Shown here in pieces: positions 1-9,197 of a stretch of DNA of 64,000 bases. The stretch covers positions 930,001 through 994,000 of the forward strand of contig NZ_CP075583.1 of assembly GCF_023509035.1 (NCBI RefSeq), written 5' to 3'. The notes below the pieces were generated by a model, which ran no database searches, was not told the DNA's origin, and worked only from the letters and a program-made list of their open reading frames with translations. A program made the translations under genes and the position numbers. Origin of the DNA: Janthinobacterium lividum. GTDB lineage: Bacteria; Pseudomonadota; Gammaproteobacteria; Burkholderiales; Burkholderiaceae_D. How positions within the stretch are numbered: position 1 is the first letter of the stretch; every line of letters begins with the position of its first letter.

Positions 1-1357
1 TCTGCGCAAACGTGAAACCGCATACCTTGTCCGTCACGGAAAATTTCCCGTAGGCATAGGCATACGTGACGGCCACCAGGATATTCGTGCCCGCGTGTGC
101 GGCCTGCAGCGGATCGGAATCGACCAGCCAGCCATACGCGCGCAAGCGCTGCTTCGCGTCCGCCTGCTGCGCCGCCAGGTCGGCGCCATTCAACAAGCCC
201 TTGGCTACCAGCGCCGTGCAGCGTCCCGCATTGCCCACCACGGAAGCGATGCACGGCTGATACAGTGCCGCATAGGTGGCGTAGTCAAACAGCGCACGGC
301 CCGGATTGGCGACTACCGCCCCGCCCTGGCGCACGCTGTAGGTGCTCGATGCTGCCGGCTGGACCTGCGGCTCGCTGGCCGCCACGCCGCTGATCAAGCC
401 CTTGCTATCCTGCTCCGCCGCCAGCAAGGCCGAGCCAGCACCGTTGGAAATGCTCGACGCTATCGTGATGGTGTTTTTCGGCGTCAGCCGCACGATGCGC
501 GAACTGCCATCGCGGGCTAGCACGCCATAGCGTTCATTCAAGACGAAATATGCCATCTCGACCGCCTGCAAGGTGACCTTGCCCCAATCCTTCTCCGGAT
601 TCTGCTGCGAGTGCGCATGCTTGAAGGCGATACGGTTCGGGTTCGCGGCGGCCCAGGCCAATCGGTCGGCGTCGCTCAAGTCCGGCGCAAAGAGCGCGTT
701 CTTGCCGGCGGTCACCCTGCCCGCGCGCACGCCGTTCTGCAGGTTGACGCTGTCGTCCTCGAACACATACAGGCCCGTGCCGGACCCCTTGTCGGCATAC
801 GCCACGGCGCAGCCCTTCTTCAAGCCCCATTCGCCGGAACTGCCGATGGCGCCGTAGATGCCGCGCGAACCGCTGGACGTGCCCGTGACGATGCAGGCAT
901 GGTCGGGATCGAAGCTGGCCGGCACCTGCACCATCAAGGTGACATTCTTCTTGCCCGTGCCATCGTCGGCATAGGCGATGTATTCACTACCCGCGACCAA
1001 GCCCTCGCCCGTGCCCACGTTCCCGGATGCATCCACGTTCGGTCCGTACAGGGTGCCGTAGCCACTGTTGGCGGCAATGTCGAGCACGGCGCGGTAATTG
1101 GCGTAGATGGCATTGCGACGCAGTTCGAGCGACGTCGGCTGTTCCACGTTCGCATACGCGGGCGCGGCGCCGGCCAGCCCTGTCTTGCCCAGGCCTGCCG
1201 TCAGCAAATCATTGGTTTTGCCATCGTAGTCGGCGCGCGTGATGGTGCCCAGGTAGCCGGGCATCTGGTTCAGTTCTTCCGGCGCATGATTGCTGCCGCA
1301 GGCTGCCAACGCCAGCAGGGTGCATAGGCTCCCCGCGCGCGTGATCGTCGTTTGCAT
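1..1357 (-). CDS. D-(-)-3-hydroxybutyrate oligomer hydrolase, C-terminus beyond window
   Basis: About 452 codons are visible; the gene continues past the window edge (family members are near 700 aa). The product hydrolyses 3-hydroxybutyrate oligomers released from polyhydroxybutyrate. The N-terminus MQTTITRAGSLCTLLALAAC is a lipoprotein-type signal with a lipobox (LAAC, Cys20), so an exported or membrane-anchored enzyme is likely. The segment SSISNGAGSALLAAE near residue 300 matches the nucleophile region of the 3HBOH family, with the serine before N-G. The start ATG at 1357 has a good Shine-Dalgarno (GGAGAG). It lies downstream of livM on the same strand but behind a terminator hairpin, so it may have its own promoter. 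Family assignment is confident; the cellular location is inferred. Confidence 0.85.
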   Translation of the reverse strand, partial: MQTTITRAGSLCTLLALAACGSNHAPEELNQMPGYLGTITRADYDGKTNDLLTAGLGKTGLAGAAPAYANVEQPTSLELRRNAIYANYRAVLDIAANSGYGTLYGPNVDASGNVGTGEGLVAGSEYIAYADDGTGKKNVTLMVQVPASFDPDHACIVTGTSSGSRGIYGAIGSSGEWGLKKGCAVAYADKGSGTGLYVFEDDSVNLQNGVRAGRVTAGKNALFAPDLSDADRLAWAAANPNRIAFKHAHSQQNPEKDWGKVTLQAVEMAYFVLNERYGVLARDGSSRIVRLTPKNTITIASSISNGAGSALLAAEQDSKGLISGVAASEPQVQPAASSTYSVRQGGAVVANPGRALFDYATYAALYQPCIASVVGNAGRCTALVAKGLLNGADLAAQQADAKQRLRAYGWLVDSDPLQAAHAGTNILVAVTYAYAYGKFSVTDKVCGFTFAQ

Positions 1358-1395
1358 GGTGGTTCTCTCCGTTGAAGTAACAGTGGACGCACAAT

Positions 1396-1424
1396 GAAAA
1401 ACGCCGGACTGTCCGTCCGGCGTT
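1396..1424 (-). terminator. Rho-independent terminator after livM
   Basis: A 10-bp perfect stem (AACGCCGGAC / GTCCGGCGTT, 1400-1409 and 1415-1424) with a 5-nt loop is followed on the minus strand by a run of T (1396-1399). It sits between the livM stop and the hydrolase start. Confidence 0.8.
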
Positions 1425-1433
1425 GCTTGAAAA

Positions 1434-2414
1434 TCAGACAGCAGCTTTGGCAGCCCTGCCGCCGAAGCGCGCGATGGCTTCGCCGACGATGCCGCGCCGG
1501 AACATCAGCACGCAGATGACGAAGATCACGCCGGTCACCATGCCCACGGATTCGCCCAGGGTGCCGAACCACTCGATGCCCGTGTGCGTAGCCAGATAGG
1601 TACCGACATCGCCCAGCTTGTTTTCCAGCGCGATGATCAATACTGCGCCGAGGATGGGACCGGACAGCGTGCCCATGCCCCCCACCAAGGTCATCAGCAC
1701 AACCAGGCCCGACATGCCCCAGTAGACATCGGTCAGGGTTTCAAAGCCCAGCACCAGCGTCTTGGTGGCGCCGGCCAGCGCGGCCAACGAAGCGGACAGC
1801 ACGATGGCCATCAGCTTGTACTTGTTGACGTCGTAACCGAGCGAGATGGCGCGCGGTTCGTTTTCCTTGATCGCCTTGAGCACTTGTCCGAAGGGCGAGT
1901 GGATGGTGCGCACGATCAGGGCGAAGCCGGCCACGAAGATGGCCAGCACGACATAGTACAAGACCGTGTCGTTGGCCAGGTCTATCGTGCCCAGCAAGGT
2001 TCCACGTGGAACACCCTGCAAGCCATCCTCGCCGCCCGTAAAGGGCAGGCGCAAGGCCAGGAAGTACACCATCTGTGCGAGCGCCAGGGTGATCATCGTA
2101 AAGTAGATGCCCTGGCGACGGATCGCCAGGCCGCCAATCACCAGGCCCAGCAAGGCGCCCGTGGCGACGCCGGCCAGCAAGCCCAGTTCCGTTGGCCAGC
2201 CCCAGGTGCGCAGCGCGTAGCCGGTGACATAACCGGCGCCGCCGAAGAAGGCAGCATGGCCGAACGACAGCAAGCCGGTGTAGCCGATCAGCAAGTTAAA
2301 CGCGCAGGCAAACAAGGCAAAACACAGCAACTTCATCAGGAAGACGGGATAGCCGTAAAACGGGGCCGCCAACGCCAGCAGCAAGGCAATGGCGTAGCCT
2401 ACATTCTTATTCAT
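1434..2414 (-). CDS. livM: Branched-chain amino acid-type ABC transporter permease, LivM family
   Basis: A 326-residue inner-membrane permease. Hydrophobic segments span most of the chain, and the LivM signature around GYTGLLSFGHAAFFG (residues 45-60) is present. It should pair with LivH as the transmembrane pore driven by LivG/LivF and fed by the periplasmic binding protein. It is the last gene of the liv operon, 31 bp after livH. The C-terminal FRRGIVG motif is typical of the family. The substrate cannot be read from sequence: HAAT-family systems take leucine-type amino acids but also amides, urea and aromatic or carboxylic acids. Confidence 0.9.
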   Translation of the reverse strand: MNKNVGYAIALLLALAAPFYGYPVFLMKLLCFALFACAFNLLIGYTGLLSFGHAAFFGGAGYVTGYALRTWGWPTELGLLAGVATGALLGLVIGGLAIRRQGIYFTMITLALAQMVYFLALRLPFTGGEDGLQGVPRGTLLGTIDLANDTVLYYVVLAIFVAGFALIVRTIHSPFGQVLKAIKENEPRAISLGYDVNKYKLMAIVLSASLAALAGATKTLVLGFETLTDVYWGMSGLVVLMTLVGGMGTLSGPILGAVLIIALENKLGDVGTYLATHTGIEWFGTLGESVGMVTGVIFVICVLMFRRGIVGEAIARFGGRAAKAAV

Positions 2415-2445
2415 CGTGGTAGCTCCAATACATGACTGATGAGGA

Positions 2446-3331
2446 TTACTTTTCTTTGCCGAACAGGCCGGCGGGACGCAGCAGCAGCACGATGACCATC
2501 ACCACGAACACCACGGTGGCCGAGCCTTCCGGGTAGAACACGCGGGTCAGGCCCTCGATCACGCCCAGTCCCAGGCCGGTCAGGATGGAACCCATGATGG
2601 ATCCCATGCCGCCGATCACCACGACGGCAAACACGACGATGATGAGGTTCGAGCCCATCAGCGGCGAGACCTGGATGATCGGCGCCGCCAGCACGCCGGC
2701 GAAGCCGGCCAGCGCCACGCCGAAGCCAAACGTCAAGGTGACCATCAGCGGCACGTTGATGCCGAACGCTTCCACCAGTTTCGGGTTTTCCGTGCCGGCC
2801 CGCAGGTAGGCGCCCAGCTTGGTTTTTTTCGATGACGAACCAGGTGGCCAGGCACACGGAGAGTGAAGCAATCACTACCCAAGCGCGGTAGTTCGGCAAG
2901 ATCATGAAACCCAGGTCCGTCGCGCCAGCCAGCGCTTCGGGCACCGCATACGGCTGGCCCGAGACGCCATAGAAGGAGCGAAACACGCCTTCCATGATCA
3001 GGGTGATGCCAAAGGTCAGCAGCAAGCCATACAGGTGGTCGAGTTTATATAGCCAGCGCAGCATGGTCTTTTCGATCAGAATGCCAACCAGGCCGACGAG
3101 GATCGGTGCGATGACCAGCATGGCCCAGTAATTGATGTCGAAATAACTGAGGCCCATCCAGGCCAGGAAGGCGCCCATCATGTACATGGCGCCGTGCGAG
3201 AAATTAATAACGTTGAGCAAGCCGAAGATGACGGCCAGACCGAGGGACAACATGGCATAGAACGAGCCGTTGACGAGACCCAGCAGCAGCTGGCTCATCA
3301 TCGCTTGTAATGGAACGCCGAAAATTTCCAT
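2446..3331 (-). pseudogene. livH: LivH-type ABC permease, frameshifted as sequenced
   Basis: Two overlapping frames together give one complete LivH permease of about 294 aa. The first frame runs from MEIFGVPLQAM (ATG at 3331) through INFSHGAMYMMGAF to WFVIEK; the second continues TKLGAYLRAGTENPKLVEAFG to the end, RPAGLFGKEK. The switch is at a run of seven T (2823-2829; seven A in the coding strand). Six A would restore the frame. All expected membrane segments are present across the two frames, so an assembly indel is more likely than a dead gene. It lies between livK and livM in the operon. No strong Shine-Dalgarno precedes 3331; an in-frame ATG at 3361 is an alternative start. Confidence 0.85.
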
Positions 3332-3499
3332 GGCATCACAGTATAAAAAGCACCGCCGCATAGCGGTGTGGTATCAAGGAAACACGCCACCGCAGACCAG
3401 ACTGGTGCGGCGGCGCAAGGCGAACCCTGCAAGCGAAGCGCGTGCAGGACGGACCACCCGCGCACAGGCGGGCGATCCGCTGGAGGCATGGCTACAGCG

Positions 3500-4707
3500 T
3501 TACTTCCACAGCGAACACTTCGACTCGGCCTTGGTCACGTACGCTTGCGCACCGGGCACGGTGGCAACCACCTTGTAGTAATCCCATGGGTACTTCGACT
3601 CGGACGGTTTCTTGACTTCCATCAAATACATATCGTGCACCATGCGGCCATCGGGACGCACTTCGCCATTCTGCGTGAACATGTCGTTGATCTTGGTCTT
3701 TTTCAGGTAAGCCATGACTTTCTCGGTGTCATCCGTCCCCAGCGCCTTGACCGCTTTCAGGTAGTTCGCCGCGGCCGAGTAATCGGCCGCCTGCAGCATC
3801 GACGGCTCTTTCTTCATCTTGGCGAAATAGCGTTTCGACCAGGCCCGGGTGTCCGCATTCAAGTCCCAGTACCAGCCATCCGTCAGGTACATGCCTTGCG
3901 TCAGGTTCAAGCCCAGGGAATGGATGTCATTGATGAAGATCAGCAAGCCGGCCAGCTTCATCGATTTCGTCAGGCCGAACTCGTTGGCCGCCTTGATGCT
4001 GTTGATGGCGTCGCCGCCGGCATTGGCCAGACCGAGGATTTGCGGCTTGGACGATTGCGCCTGCAGCAGGAAGGAAGAGAAATCCGAAGCGCCCAGCGGA
4101 TGCTTGACGCTGCCCAGCACCTTGCCGCCAGCCGCCTTGACGACCTCGGCCGTGTCTTTTTCCAGCGAATGGCCAAACGCGTAGTCGGCCGTCATGAAAT
4201 ACCAGTTCTTGCCGCCCTGCTTGACGATGGTGCCGCCCGTACCGCGCGCCAGCGCCACCGTGTCGTAGGCGTAATGCACGGTGTAAGGCGTGCACTCTTC
4301 ATTCGTCAGGCGCGAGGAACCGGCGCCGATGGCGATGAAGATTTTTTCTTTTCCGCTGCGACCTTGGCCATGGCCAGGCTGGCGCCGGAATTGGTGCCGC
4401 CGATCAGCATGTCGACGCCCTGCTGATCGAACCATTCGCGCGCCTTCGAAGCGGCGATGTCAGCCTTGTTTTGATGGTCGGCGGAAATGAATTCCACCTT
4501 TTTGCCGGCGAGAACGACACCGGCATCGGCGATCGCCATCTTGATGGCTTCCGCGCCGCCGAGCCCGTCGACGTCGGAATACACGCCCGACATGTCGGAA
4601 ATAAAACCGATCTTGATGGTGTCGCCCGATACCTGGGCGTGCGCGGCAGCGGAAAAGCCCAATGCGCAAAGAGTGGCGGTGGCAATGGCGATAGCGTTAC
4701 GTTTCAT
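3500..4707 (-). pseudogene. livK: ABC transporter periplasmic substrate-binding protein (LivK/HAAT family), frameshifted as sequenced
   Basis: The protein starts MKRNAIAIATATLCALGFSA with a Sec signal peptide ending near AHA-Q, then the HAAT fold opening IKIGFISDMSGVYSDVDG. It breaks after AAEKKK and resumes in another frame with IFIAIGAGSSRLTNEECTP, running to the end, KAESKCSLWK. The break is at a run of six T (4342-4347); one more A in the coding strand rejoins the frames to give about 402 residues, normal for the family. The start has a clear Shine-Dalgarno (GGAGACACT). This is the solute receptor of the liv operon. The ligand is unknown; conserved tyrosines and the SSRLTNE region suggest a carboxylate or amino acid. 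Confidence 0.85.
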
Positions 4708-4761
4708 AGTGTCTCCGTTGGGATTATTGTTTGCTATTCAGTCGATTGCTGGACAATGATG

Positions 4762-4785
4762 CGTACTAGATATACGCGTACTACA
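4762..4785. promoter_or_regulatory. Repeated GTAC-containing sequence upstream of livK
   Basis: Between livF and livK the sequence GCGTACTA is followed by a near copy GCGTACTAC about 15 bp later. A similar GTAC-ttttt-GTAC dyad lies in the livG leader at about 6305-6317. This could be a shared operator for the operon; it is inference from repetition only. Confidence 0.25.
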
Positions 4786-4791
4786 TGGGGA

Positions 4792-5523
4792 CTACACGCC
4801 AAGCAACTCGGTCAATACCGGCATCTTGGCCTCCAGTTCGGATGCAGCAAAAGTCTCGACGATCTGACCGTGCTCCATCACATAAAACCGGTCCGCCAGC
4901 GGCGCGGCAAACCGGAAATTCTGTTCTACCATGACAATGGTGTAGCCCTTCGCTTTCAGGGTGGTGATCATGCGCGCCAGCCCCTGCACGATGACGGGCG
5001 CCAGGCCTTCGGATATTTCATCGAGCAGCAGCAGGCGCGCGCCCGTGCGCAGGATGCGCGCCACGGCCAGCATCTGCTGTTCCCCGCCCGACAGGCGCGT
5101 GCCCTGGCTGTGGCGGCGCTCCTGCAAATTCGGGAACATGGCGTAGATTTCCTCCAACGACATGCCCTTCTCGCCGCTGGCCAGGGTCGGCGGCAGCAGC
5201 AGGTTTTCCTCGGTCGACAGCGATGAAAAAATGCCGCGCTCTTCGGGACAATAACCGATGCCCAGGTGGGCGATTTTGTGCGTGGCCAAACCTATCGCTT
5301 CGACGCCGTTGACTTTGATGGAGCCCGTGCGCGCGCCCGTCAAGCCCATGATGGCGCGCAAGGTGGTGGTGCGGCCGGCGCCGTTGCGGCCCAGCAAAGT
5401 CACCACTTCGCCCTGCTCCACTTTCAGGTTCACGTCGTGCAGGATGTGCGATTCGCCATACCAGGTGTGCAACTGTGCAATTTCCAGCGCGGGTGCGCTG
5501 CGATTCACTTGTGTCGCCATCAA
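4792..5523 (-). CDS. livF: Branched-chain amino acid-type ABC transporter ATPase, LivF family
   Basis: A 243-residue cytoplasmic ATPase. It shows the Walker A region GRNGAGRTTT (around residue 45), signature LSGGEQQML, Walker B LLLLDEISEGLAP and the switch segment VEQN. The Walker A lysine is replaced by arginine (GAGRTT rather than GAGKTT), and the codon is unambiguous in the sequence. It overlaps livG by 4 bp, so the two are translationally coupled. Final residues LTELLGV are typical of LivF. Together with LivG it forms the nucleotide-binding dimer of the transporter. Confidence 0.92.
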   Translation of the reverse strand: MMATQVNRSAPALEIAQLHTWYGESHILHDVNLKVEQGEVVTLLGRNGAGRTTTLRAIMGLTGARTGSIKVNGVEAIGLATHKIAHLGIGYCPEERGIFSSLSTEENLLLPPTLASGEKGMSLEEIYAMFPNLQERRHSQGTRLSGGEQQMLAVARILRTGARLLLLDEISEGLAPVIVQGLARMITTLKAKGYTIVMVEQNFRFAAPLADRFYVMEHGQIVETFAASELEAKMPVLTELLGV

Positions 5524-6290
5524 TGCGCCCCTTCCAGTTCGGCGTGGGTGGTGCCCATGTACGCTTCCATCACTTGCGGATTGCGCGACACTTCCGCGTA
5601 ACTGCCTTCGGCCAGCATGGCGCCGCGCTGCAGGACGGAAATCTTGTCGCAGATGCCGGAAACCACGCTCATATTGTGTTCCACCATCAGGATGGTGCGA
5701 CCGGCCGACACCTTCTTGATCAGTTCCGTCACGCGGTGCACGTCTTCGTGGCCCATGCCCTGCGTCGGTTCGTCGAGCAGCATCATTTCCGGCTCCATCG
5801 CCAGGGTGGTGGCAATTTCCAAAGCCCGCTTGCGCCCGTACGGCATGTCGACCGTGATGGTGTCGGCAAACTCCGTCAGGTCGACTTCGGCCAGCAAGGC
5901 CATGGCGCGGTCGTTGAGCTGGTTCAATGCGCGTTCGCTTTGCCAGAAGTGAAACGAGGTACCGAGCTGGCGCTGCAAACCGATACGCACATTTTGCAGC
6001 ACGGATAGATGCGGGAAGACGGCAGAAATCTGGAAGGAACGGATCACGCCCATGCGCGCGATCTGGGCCGGCTTGGCGGCCGTGATATCTTTCCCATTGA
6101 ACAGGATCTGTCCGGAAGTGGGGACCAGGAATTTGGTGAGCAAGTTAAAGCACGTGGTCTTGCCGGCGCCGTTCGGGCCGATCAAGGCGTGGATATGGCC
6201 GCGCTCTACCTTCAGGTTCACCTCGCTCACTGCGGTGAAACCCTTGAATTCCTTGGTCAAATTTCTTGTTTCCAAGATTACGTTTGACAT
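5520..6290 (-). CDS. livG: Branched-chain amino acid-type ABC transporter ATPase, LivG family
   Basis: A 256-residue ATPase with Walker A GPNGAGKTTCFNLL (near residue 37), the LivG-typical IARMGVIRSFQISAVFPHLS segment, and Walker B MMLLDEPTQGMGHEDV. A canonical LSGG signature is not obvious: the usual position reads PYGRKRALEIA, which is common in this family. It is the first gene of the operon livG-livF-livK-livH-livM. The ATG at 6290 follows a strong Shine-Dalgarno (AGGAG, about 5 nt spacing) and a recognisable sigma-70 promoter. Unlike LivF, its Walker A lysine is intact. Confidence 0.92.
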   Translation of the reverse strand: MSNVILETRNLTKEFKGFTAVSEVNLKVERGHIHALIGPNGAGKTTCFNLLTKFLVPTSGQILFNGKDITAAKPAQIARMGVIRSFQISAVFPHLSVLQNVRIGLQRQLGTSFHFWQSERALNQLNDRAMALLAEVDLTEFADTITVDMPYGRKRALEIATTLAMEPEMMLLDEPTQGMGHEDVHRVTELIKKVSAGRTILMVEHNMSVVSGICDKISVLQRGAMLAEGSYAEVSRNPQVMEAYMGTTHAELEGAH

Positions 6291-6332
6291 CGTGTCTCCT
6301 AGTTGTACTTTTTGTACTACTTAGTCATTTTT

Positions 6333-6361
6333 ATAATACACAACTTAAATTTAACGCACAA
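6333..6361 (-). promoter_or_regulatory. Probable sigma-70 promoter for the liv operon
   Basis: On the minus strand TTGTGC (6356-6361) and TATTAT (6333-6338) are separated by exactly 17 bp, 43 bp upstream of the livG start. The leader between promoter and start has a GTAC-ttttt-GTAC dyad (about 6305-6317) that could be an operator. Confidence 0.6.
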
Positions 6362-6433
6362 TACAGTATAACTACGGGGATTTTTTGCCAGCCCGAATGG
6401 CGCAAACTTGCGCCTTTACTCAGCTATTTCCTG

Positions 6434-8059
6434 CTATTTCCAGGCCGCGTGTATCATTTGCGCCGCTTTTTCCGCGATCATCACCGTCGGCGAGTTCGTG
6501 TTACCAGAAGTAATGTACGGCATGATCGATGCATCGACGACGCGCAAGCCCGCCACGCCGATCACGCGCAACTGGCTGTCGACCACGCTCGACGCATCGC
6601 TGGCCAGGCCCATGCGGCAGGTGCCTACCGGGTGGAAGATGGTGGTGCCGATCTGGCTGGCCGCCTGCGCCAGTTCTTCCTCGCTCTGGAATTGCACGCC
6701 GGGCTTGTATTCCTGCGGTGCAAACTTTTTCAGGGCCGGCGCGGCGGCGATGGCCCGCGTCAGGCGCAAGGCGTCGGCCGCCACGGCGCGGTCCTGCTGC
6801 GTACTGAGATAGTTAGGCACGATGTTTGGCGCCGCATAGCTGTCGGCCGAGGCGATGTGCACATGGCCGCGCGAGGTGGGACGCAGATTGCAGACGCTGG
6901 CCGTAAACGCGGGAAACGCATGCAGCGGTTCGCCGAATTTGTCCAGTGACAGCGGCTGGACGTGGTATTGCAGGTTCGGCGTGGCTTGCTGCGAATCGGA
7001 CTTGGCGAACGCCCCCAACTGCGACGGCGCCATCGACATGGGCCCGCTCTGGAACAGCGCATATTGCAAGCCGATCTGCATCTTGCCCAGCATATTGCCC
7101 GCCATGATGTTCAGGGTTTTCACGCCCTGCACTTTGAATACCATGCGCAACTGCAGATGGTCTTGCAGGTTGCCGCCCACGCCAGGCGAGTCCAGCACGG
7201 GAACAATCCCATGCTGCTGCAGCAAGGCGGCGGGGCCGATGCCGGACAACTGCAGCAATTGCGGCGAACCGATGGCGCCTGCCGTCAGCAAGGTTTCCCG
7301 CCGGGCCGTCGCCTGCCACTGCGTGCCGCCGCCTGTAAATACGATGCCCGCGCAGCGCGGCCCCGATTCCGTCGTTTCCAGCAGCAGACGTTCCACGTGG
7401 CAGCCCGTCATGAGGGTCAGATTCGGGCGACGCGATGCCGGTTTTAAAAACGCTTTCGAGGTATTCCAGCGGATGCCGCGGCGCTGATTGACGTCGAAAT
7501 ACGCGCTGCCGCTATTGTCGCCGCCATTGAAATCGCTGGTTTTCGGGATGCCGACTTGCTGCGCGGCGTCGCGGAACGCGTTCAGGATATCCCACGACAG
7601 CCGTTGTTTTTCCACGCGCCACTCGCCGCCCACGCCATGGTTTTCCGAGGCGCCGCCGTAGTAATCCTCGCTTTGTTTAAATAGCGGCAAGACCTTGTCC
7701 CAGCGCCAGGAAACGTCGTCCGTCAGGTCGGCCCAGTGGTCGTAATCGCCGGCCTGGCCCCGCATATAAATCATGCCGTTGATGGAGGAGCTGCCGCCCA
7801 GGACTTTGCCACGGGGATAGATCAGGCTGCGCCCGCCCAGTCCCGCGTCCGCCTGCGTGGAATACAGCCAGTCCGTGCGGGGATTGCCGATGCAATGCAG
7901 ATAGCCGACGGGGATGTGGATCCACACGTAATCGTCCTTGCCACCCGCTTCCACGAGCAAAACGTTGGCGTCCTTGTCGCGTGTGAGCCGGTTGGCCAGC
8001 ACGCAACCTGCCGTGCCACCGCCCACGATGATGTAGTCGTATTCGCCTGCCGATTCCAA
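6434..8059 (-). CDS. GMC-family FAD-dependent oxidoreductase (alcohol/choline dehydrogenase-like)
   Basis: A 541-residue flavoprotein. The N-terminal dinucleotide-binding motif IIVGGGTAGCVLANRL (residues 10-25) is followed by the GMC signature around YPRGKVLGGSSSINGMIY. The C-terminal active-site pair is His476 in HPVGTCRMG and Asn520 in TSGNTNSP. Such enzymes oxidise primary alcohols to aldehydes using FAD; the substrate (choline, aliphatic alcohol, polyether) cannot be decided. The start is TTG at 8059, chosen because AAGGAG lies 6 nt upstream and the Rossmann motif then begins at the normal distance. It lies 143 bp upstream of livG on the same strand, but the liv operon has its own promoter. 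Confidence 0.88.
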   Translation of the reverse strand: MESAGEYDYIIVGGGTAGCVLANRLTRDKDANVLLVEAGGKDDYVWIHIPVGYLHCIGNPRTDWLYSTQADAGLGGRSLIYPRGKVLGGSSSINGMIYMRGQAGDYDHWADLTDDVSWRWDKVLPLFKQSEDYYGGASENHGVGGEWRVEKQRLSWDILNAFRDAAQQVGIPKTSDFNGGDNSGSAYFDVNQRRGIRWNTSKAFLKPASRRPNLTLMTGCHVERLLLETTESGPRCAGIVFTGGGTQWQATARRETLLTAGAIGSPQLLQLSGIGPAALLQQHGIVPVLDSPGVGGNLQDHLQLRMVFKVQGVKTLNIMAGNMLGKMQIGLQYALFQSGPMSMAPSQLGAFAKSDSQQATPNLQYHVQPLSLDKFGEPLHAFPAFTASVCNLRPTSRGHVHIASADSYAAPNIVPNYLSTQQDRAVAADALRLTRAIAAAPALKKFAPQEYKPGVQFQSEEELAQAASQIGTTIFHPVGTCRMGLASDASSVVDSQLRVIGVAGLRVVDASIMPYITSGNTNSPTVMIAEKAAQMIHAAWK

Positions 8060-8091
8060 TGAAGCTCCTTTCGGTATGCCATCAAGCTGTC

Positions 8092-8115
8092 GCGCGGCGT
8101 GTCTCCCCGCCGCGC
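8092..8115. repeat. GC-rich dyad upstream of the GMC oxidoreductase gene
   Basis: A perfect 8-bp inverted repeat (GCGCGGCG / CGCCGCGC) with an 8-nt loop, 33 bp upstream of the TTG start. It could be an operator or leader hairpin. Confidence 0.4.
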
Positions 8116-8261
8116 TCCGCTACCAGAGTCTGTCTTTCTTCATGCATGCATGGCTGCTGAGCCGTATTGAGATTACCACCAGTGCCGGACCAGGGCGACA
8201 TTAATCGTGACCGGCGATACGGGCAAAGGTCAAAAAGAACATAAAAACAGGGGCTGCAAGC

Positions 8262-8458
8262 TGTGGATAACCGTATGGATATCCACAGGGACGATATGTG
8301 TAAACGAAAAATTTTTTCAGCGACTTTTTTTTGTCCAGAAACCGTCCCAGGCAGATACAACGCTTACTCAGCGCTTATCCGTACGCCAAGCGATTGTTTA
8401 CAAGGATAAATCAGGACTTATCCACAGAAGATGCACCCGTTAACTACTATTACTATTC
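8262..8458. repeat. Origin-like module, copy 1
   Basis: TGTGGATAA (8262-8270) and ATATCCACA (8279-8287) form an inverted pair with an 8-bp spacer. TTATCCACA lies at 8418-8426, followed by the triplets CTA CTA TTA CTA TTC (8444-8458) and an AT-rich stretch. Confidence 0.75.
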
Positions 8459-8732
8459 TTATATACGAACTTGTTAAGGTAAAACCCGACAAGCTCGCTT
8501 TGCCTGCCCTTCCCTTGAAGAAAGTTCGCAAGCCTGTCTTCAAAAAAAACCGCAAGCGGCTTCCGTTCTCAAAAAAAATCGAGCCAACAACTGAGCAACG
8601 AAAACCCGCAAAGCCAACATCACGCGCACTGCACTGCCAAACCGTTTTGCAAAATAGAAACGTCAACAAACCTGACCAGGCACAGTGCCAGCAAGCGGTT
8701 CGATGTGGGAAAGAGGGGAAATTTACAACGAT

Positions 8733-8930
8733 TGTGGATAAGTCACTTGATATCCACAGGATGACTTGTGAGTAATCACGAAGTTATGCGCAGGCCCGCA
8801 TTTTATACAATTTTGCTCCTCGCGTGATACAGCGATTATGCACGCTTTATTTTGCGCGTAAACGATTGATCCTGTTGAAAAAAAGCGACTTATCCACAGA
8901 AAAAAACGCGTTTTACTATTACTACTATTT
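8733..8930. repeat. Origin-like module, copy 2
   Basis: TGTGGATAA (8733-8741), 8-bp spacer, ATATCCACA (8750-8758), then TTATCCACA (8890-8898) and the triplets TTA CTA TTA CTA CTA TTT (8913-8930), running directly into ATATATATAG. This copy has the cleanest DnaA-trio tract. Confidence 0.78.
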
Positions 8931-9197
8931 ATATATATAGCTCTATTGTAAACCGATAAAAAAAAGCGGAAGTGCGGGGATATTTCCAAAAAGTATGCAA
9001 AAACATCAAAAAAAGACGCCAACAACAACCTCACGACCCACTGCCAAACCGTCTTCCAGGAATTACCTGGATGCCAAGGTGTGTGAAAGAACAGCGCTCG
9101 TGATTGCTCAACCTGGATTGCCAGGCAAGGATCAAGGCAGACGAAGCACGTCAAACATGTCACTACAGCAAGAAAAACCGTGATTTTTGCTTGCCGC

